Origin: Curtobacterium aurantiacum
GTDB taxonomy: Bacteria; Actinomycetota; Actinomycetes; Actinomycetales; Microbacteriaceae
Assembly (NCBI RefSeq): GCF_018598555.1
Contig: NZ_JAHEWN010000005.1
Span: 1 to 64,000 of the forward strand
Direction: 5' to 3'
Length of the DNA stretch: 64,000 nt
Position numbers and translations under genes: made by a program. This document shows, piece after piece, positions 61,241-64,000 of the stretch; positions within the stretch are counted from its first letter, which is position 1, and each line of letters starts with the position of its first letter. Below the pieces are notes generated by a model. It was not told where the DNA came from and did no database searches. It was given only the letters and a program-made list of their open reading frames with translations.

Positions 61241-62263
61241 GTGACCACTCCACAGGACTGGGTCGACCAGGATTGGGACCCCACCACCTGGACGTCGGAG
61301 ACCTGGCCGATCGCGGCCTGCCTGCACGGGTTCGCGCAGGTCACCCGCGACGGGACGGCCTTCCACGACGCCCCCGCCGAGGTGTGGGACGAGGTGTTCG
61401 GGCAGATCGAGGCCGTCGGTTTCTCGCTCGCCGAACTCGCCGACAGCCACATCCGCCCCGCTGACCTCGAAGCCTCGCGCCGCGACGAGCTGTTCGCCGT
61501 CGCGAAGTCGCACGGCATCGGGATTCCCTCGGTGCACCTGCAGCGCAAGAGCGTCATCCAGCCCGGGCACGAGGACGAGAACCTGGCCTACGCCCACCGC
61601 ACCATCGACGCGGCGGCCGAGTGGGGCATGCAGGTCTTCTCGACGGGGCTGCACCAGCCGTTCACCGACGCCCAGAAGCGGGCGCTCTGGTTCTGGACGG
61701 CGCCGGGCCCGAAGGACCCCGACGACCCCGAGGTCTGGAACGCCGCGGTCAAGCGACTGCGGGAGCTCGGCGAGCACGCTGCGAGCGTCGGGCTGCCGAT
61801 GGCGCTCGAGCTGTACGAGGACACGTACCTCGGCACCGCCGACAGTGCGGTCCGCCTGGTCGAGGAGATCGGGCTCGACAACGTCGGGCTGAACGCGGAC
61901 GTCGCGAACCTCATCCGTCTGCACCGTCCGGTCGAGGACTGGCGGGAGCTGTTCGCGAAGACCATGCCGCACACGAACTACCTGCACGTGAAGAACTACA
62001 CGCGTGACGAGGCCGGCGACGGCAGCTGGGCGACGAGCGCGCCGAGCACCATGGAGACGGGCCTCATCAACTACCGCCAGGTCCTGCGCGAGGCCGTCGC
62101 CGACGGGTTCCGCGGGATCGTCATGACCGAGCAGTACGGCGGGGACAGCCTCGGCGTCTGCGCCACCAACCAGCAGTACATCCGATCCGTCCTCGCGACG
62201 ACGAAGCTCGACGCGACGGCGACCCCGACTGCAGCAACCAGCACCGAAGGAGCAATCCGATGA
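61241..62263 (+). CDS. Xylose isomerase-like TIM-barrel protein
   Basis: The protein has 340 residues from GTG 61241, preceded by AAAGGAG. GIGIPSVHLQRKSV, LPMALELYEDTYLG, NVGLNADVANLIRL and YLHVKNYTRD supply the metal-binding Glu, Asp and His residues of the sugar phosphate isomerase/epimerase fold. It probably isomerises or epimerises a sugar or sugar acid. It is first in a GntR-controlled operon and overlaps the next gene by four bases. Confidence 0.85.
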   Translation: MTTPQDWVDQDWDPTTWTSETWPIAACLHGFAQVTRDGTAFHDAPAEVWDEVFGQIEAVGFSLAELADSHIRPADLEASRRDELFAVAKSHGIGIPSVHLQRKSVIQPGHEDENLAYAHRTIDAAAEWGMQVFSTGLHQPFTDAQKRALWFWTAPGPKDPDDPEVWNAAVKRLRELGEHAASVGLPMALELYEDTYLGTADSAVRLVEEIGLDNVGLNADVANLIRLHRPVEDWRELFAKTMPHTNYLHVKNYTRDEAGDGSWATSAPSTMETGLINYRQVLREAVADGFRGIVMTEQYGGDSLGVCATNQQYIRSVLATTKLDATATPTAATSTEGAIR

Positions 62264-63213
62264 GCACCCTCGACATCGCCGTCGTCGGGTCCGGCTACAT
62301 GGGCGGCGGGATCGCCCAGGTCCTCGCCCTCGCTGGCCACACCGTCCGGATCGCCGACGTCTCGGCCGAGATCGCCCAGCAGAACCTGGAGCGGCTGCTC
62401 GGCGAGACCGCACAGTTCGTCGCCGACGGGCTGTTCCCCGAGGACGCCGTCGAACGGGTCCGCGCACACCTGAGCGCTGCCGAGTCGATCGAGGCCGCCG
62501 TCGCCGACGCCGACTTCATCGAGGAGGCCGTGCCCGAGAAGCTCGAGATCAAGCACGCCACGCTCCGCCGCATCAGCGAGGCCGCCCGCCCCGACGCCGT
62601 GATCGGCTCGAACACCTCGACGATCCTGATCGAGTCGCTGGCCGAGGCGGTCGTGGGCCCGGAGCGGTTCCTCGGCGTGCACTTCTCGAACCCTGCACCG
62701 TTCATCCCCGGCGTCGAGCTCATCCCGCACCCGACCACGAACGAGCACGCGATCGAGGTCGGCGAGGCCGTCGTCGCCGCGACCGGCAAGCAGTCGGCGC
62801 GGGTGAAGGACTCGACCGGGTTCGTCCTGAACCGCCTGCAGTACGCGCTGTTCGAGGAGGCCACGAAGATCGCCGACGAGGGCATCGCGAGCCCCGACGA
62901 CATCGACACCATCGTGCGGACCACGTTCGGGTTCCGCCTGCCGTTCTTCGGTCCGTTCGCGATCGCCGACATGGCCGGGCTCGACGTCTACGCGTTCTGC
63001 TTCGAGTCGCTGCAGACCCGCTGGCCCGAGCGCTTCGCCACCCCGCCGTCGCTGCAGCAGCACGTCGACGCCGGTGAGCTCGGCACGAAGTCGGGCGCCG
63101 GGTACCTCGAGGTGCCGGCCGACCGCACGCCCGAGCTCGTGGCCTACCGGAACAAGGCGTACGTGGCGATGCAGAAGCTCCTCGACGAGCTCGGCCCGGC
63201 ACCGATCCACTGA
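62260..63213 (+). CDS. 3-hydroxyacyl-CoA dehydrogenase family NAD-dependent oxidoreductase
   Basis: The protein has 317 residues. VVGSGYMGGGIAQVLALAGH binds NAD and EEAVPEKLEIKHATLRRI, GSNTSTILI and NRLQYALFEEA are HCDH motifs. It may act on a 3-hydroxyacyl-CoA or, like gulonate dehydrogenases of this family, on a sugar acid. Context with a TIM-barrel isomerase favours the latter. It overlaps the preceding stop by four bases. Confidence 0.86.
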   Translation: MSTLDIAVVGSGYMGGGIAQVLALAGHTVRIADVSAEIAQQNLERLLGETAQFVADGLFPEDAVERVRAHLSAAESIEAAVADADFIEEAVPEKLEIKHATLRRISEAARPDAVIGSNTSTILIESLAEAVVGPERFLGVHFSNPAPFIPGVELIPHPTTNEHAIEVGEAVVAATGKQSARVKDSTGFVLNRLQYALFEEATKIADEGIASPDDIDTIVRTTFGFRLPFFGPFAIADMAGLDVYAFCFESLQTRWPERFATPPSLQQHVDAGELGTKSGAGYLEVPADRTPELVAYRNKAYVAMQKLLDELGPAPIH

Positions 63214-63229
63214 GCCCGGAGCACGAACC

Positions 63230-64000
63230 ATGAGCACGCAGAACCAGTCAGCCGGCCAGCACCAGGACCGCACCGTCGTCCTCACCGGGGCCGCCTCACC
63301 GCGGGGCATCGGCCGCGCCACCGCCCACCACCTGGCCGAGGCCGGGTGGGACGTCGGGATCATCGACCTCGACCAGACGGCGAGCGAGCAGGTCGCCGCC
63401 GAGATCCGCGAACAGCACGGCGTGCGGGCGGTCGGTGTCGGGGCGAACGTCGCCGACGAGTCCGCCGTCCGCGCGGCCTTCGACACGATCGAGGCCGAAC
63501 TCCGGCCGATCACCGCACTGGTGAACCTGGCCGGGGTCTCGTCCGCGCACGCCTACCTCGACCTGCCCGAGGGGGAGTGGCACCGGGTGCTGTCGATCAA
63601 CCTCGACGGCGTGCACTTCGCCAGCCTGCGGGCGGCGGAGTCGATGGCGCGGTCCGGCTACGGGCGCATCGTGAACCTGTCGTCGGTCTCCGCCCAGCGC
63701 GGCGGCGGCACCTTCAGCAAGACCCCGTACACGGTGGCGAAGGCCGGCGTGATCGGCCTGACCCGTGGCCTGGCGCGCGAGCTCGGCCCGCGCGGCGTCA
63801 CCGTCAACGCGATCGCGCCCGGTCCGATCGACACCGACATCATGGGCGGCACCCTGTCCGAGGAGCGGAAGGCCGAGATGGCCGCCGACGGCGTACTGCC
63901 GCGCATCGGCACCCCGCGGGACATCGCTGCCGCCATCGCGTACCTGATCAGCGAGGACGCCGGGTTCGTCACGGGCCAGACGCTCAACGTCGACGGCGGC
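63230..64000 (+). CDS. SDR family oxidoreductase, truncated by window edge
   Basis: At least 257 residues are visible from ATG 63230; the 3' end is outside the window. VVLTGAASPRGIGRATAHHL binds NAD(P), NLAGVSSAH is the NxAG element and YTVAKAGVIGL holds the catalytic Tyr/Lys. IAPGPIDTDI and the closing GQTLNVDGG complete the 3-oxoacyl-ACP-reductase-like type. It likely oxidises a hydroxy substrate made by this operon. Confidence 0.85.
   Translation, partial: MSTQNQSAGQHQDRTVVLTGAASPRGIGRATAHHLAEAGWDVGIIDLDQTASEQVAAEIREQHGVRAVGVGANVADESAVRAAFDTIEAELRPITALVNLAGVSSAHAYLDLPEGEWHRVLSINLDGVHFASLRAAESMARSGYGRIVNLSSVSAQRGGGTFSKTPYTVAKAGVIGLTRGLARELGPRGVTVNAIAPGPIDTDIMGGTLSEERKAEMAADGVLPRIGTPRDIAAAIAYLISEDAGFVTGQTLNVDGG

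Noticed and set aside
59846-62467. A long leftward frame over the GntR and isomerase genes.
   Set aside because: It is antisense to two recognisable genes and no conserved motif appears.

Overview
This 64-kb window is the replication-origin region of a high-GC Gram-positive chromosome. The sequence is strongly GC-biased. It carries dnaA, an oriC-like spacer, dnaN, gnd, recF, a dciA-like gene and gyrB/gyrA. It also carries the typical actinobacterial blocks rpmH-rnpA-yidD-yidC-jag-rsmG-parA-parB and fhaA-fhaB-pstP-ftsW-pbpA-pknA-pknB, next to crgA. Gene order and family choice point to Actinomycetota, most likely Microbacteriaceae and perhaps Curtobacterium. The genus is an inference and was not tested by any search.

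Layout. Positions 1-8.6 kb are accessory: a SipW/TasA-type secreted protein divergent from a MarR regulator, an NAD-dependent epimerase-like protein, a MOSC protein, a DoxX pair, two alpha/beta hydrolases and a large LuxR-type ATPase regulator. Positions 8.7-14.1 kb, read leftwards, hold dnaB, rplI, rpsR, ssb, rpsF and a CCA-adding enzyme gene. Positions 14.2-22.3 kb, read rightwards, hold a DUF6049-MurJ fusion, trxB-trxA, an aminotransferase and a D-Ala-D-Ala ligase-like gene. Positions 22.3-28.1 kb hold three parS sites and the parB to rpmH block, transcribed away from the origin. Positions 28.1-30.5 kb contain dnaA and the DnaA-box-rich spacers. Positions 30.5-40 kb contain dnaN to gyrA, a DUF3566 membrane protein and tRNA-Ile and tRNA-Ala. 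Positions 40-53.3 kb contain a DLW-39-like protein, a cyclophilin, a rhomboid protease, crgA, pabA and the seven-gene cell-envelope kinase cluster, which runs against the direction of the fork. Positions 53.3-64 kb are mixed: tRNA-Leu, a NudK-like hydrolase, a tiny acidic protein, a two-domain YbdK/ATP-grasp ligase, a GNAT, small membrane proteins, and a GntR-controlled catabolic operon cut by the window edge.

How the parts work together. DnaA, DnaN, DnaB, SSB, the DciA-like loader and gyrase are the replication machinery. ParA, ParB and the parS sites segregate the origin. RnpA, RpmH, YidD, YidC and Jag serve RNA processing, translation and membrane insertion. PknA/PknB, PstP, the FHA proteins, PbpA, FtsW, CrgA and MurJ connect growth signalling with peptidoglycan synthesis.

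Points of most interest: DnaA-box clusters away from oriC, upstream of dnaB and between the rhomboid gene and crgA; SigR/SigH-like promoter motifs in front of both trxB and trxA; an intergenic GGAGGCGCGG palindrome family; the DUF6049-MurJ fusion; the YbdK/ATP-grasp locus with a tiny acidic neighbour; and a perfect operator-like palindrome over the promoter of the terminal sugar operon. I saw no CRISPR array, rRNA operon or insertion sequence.
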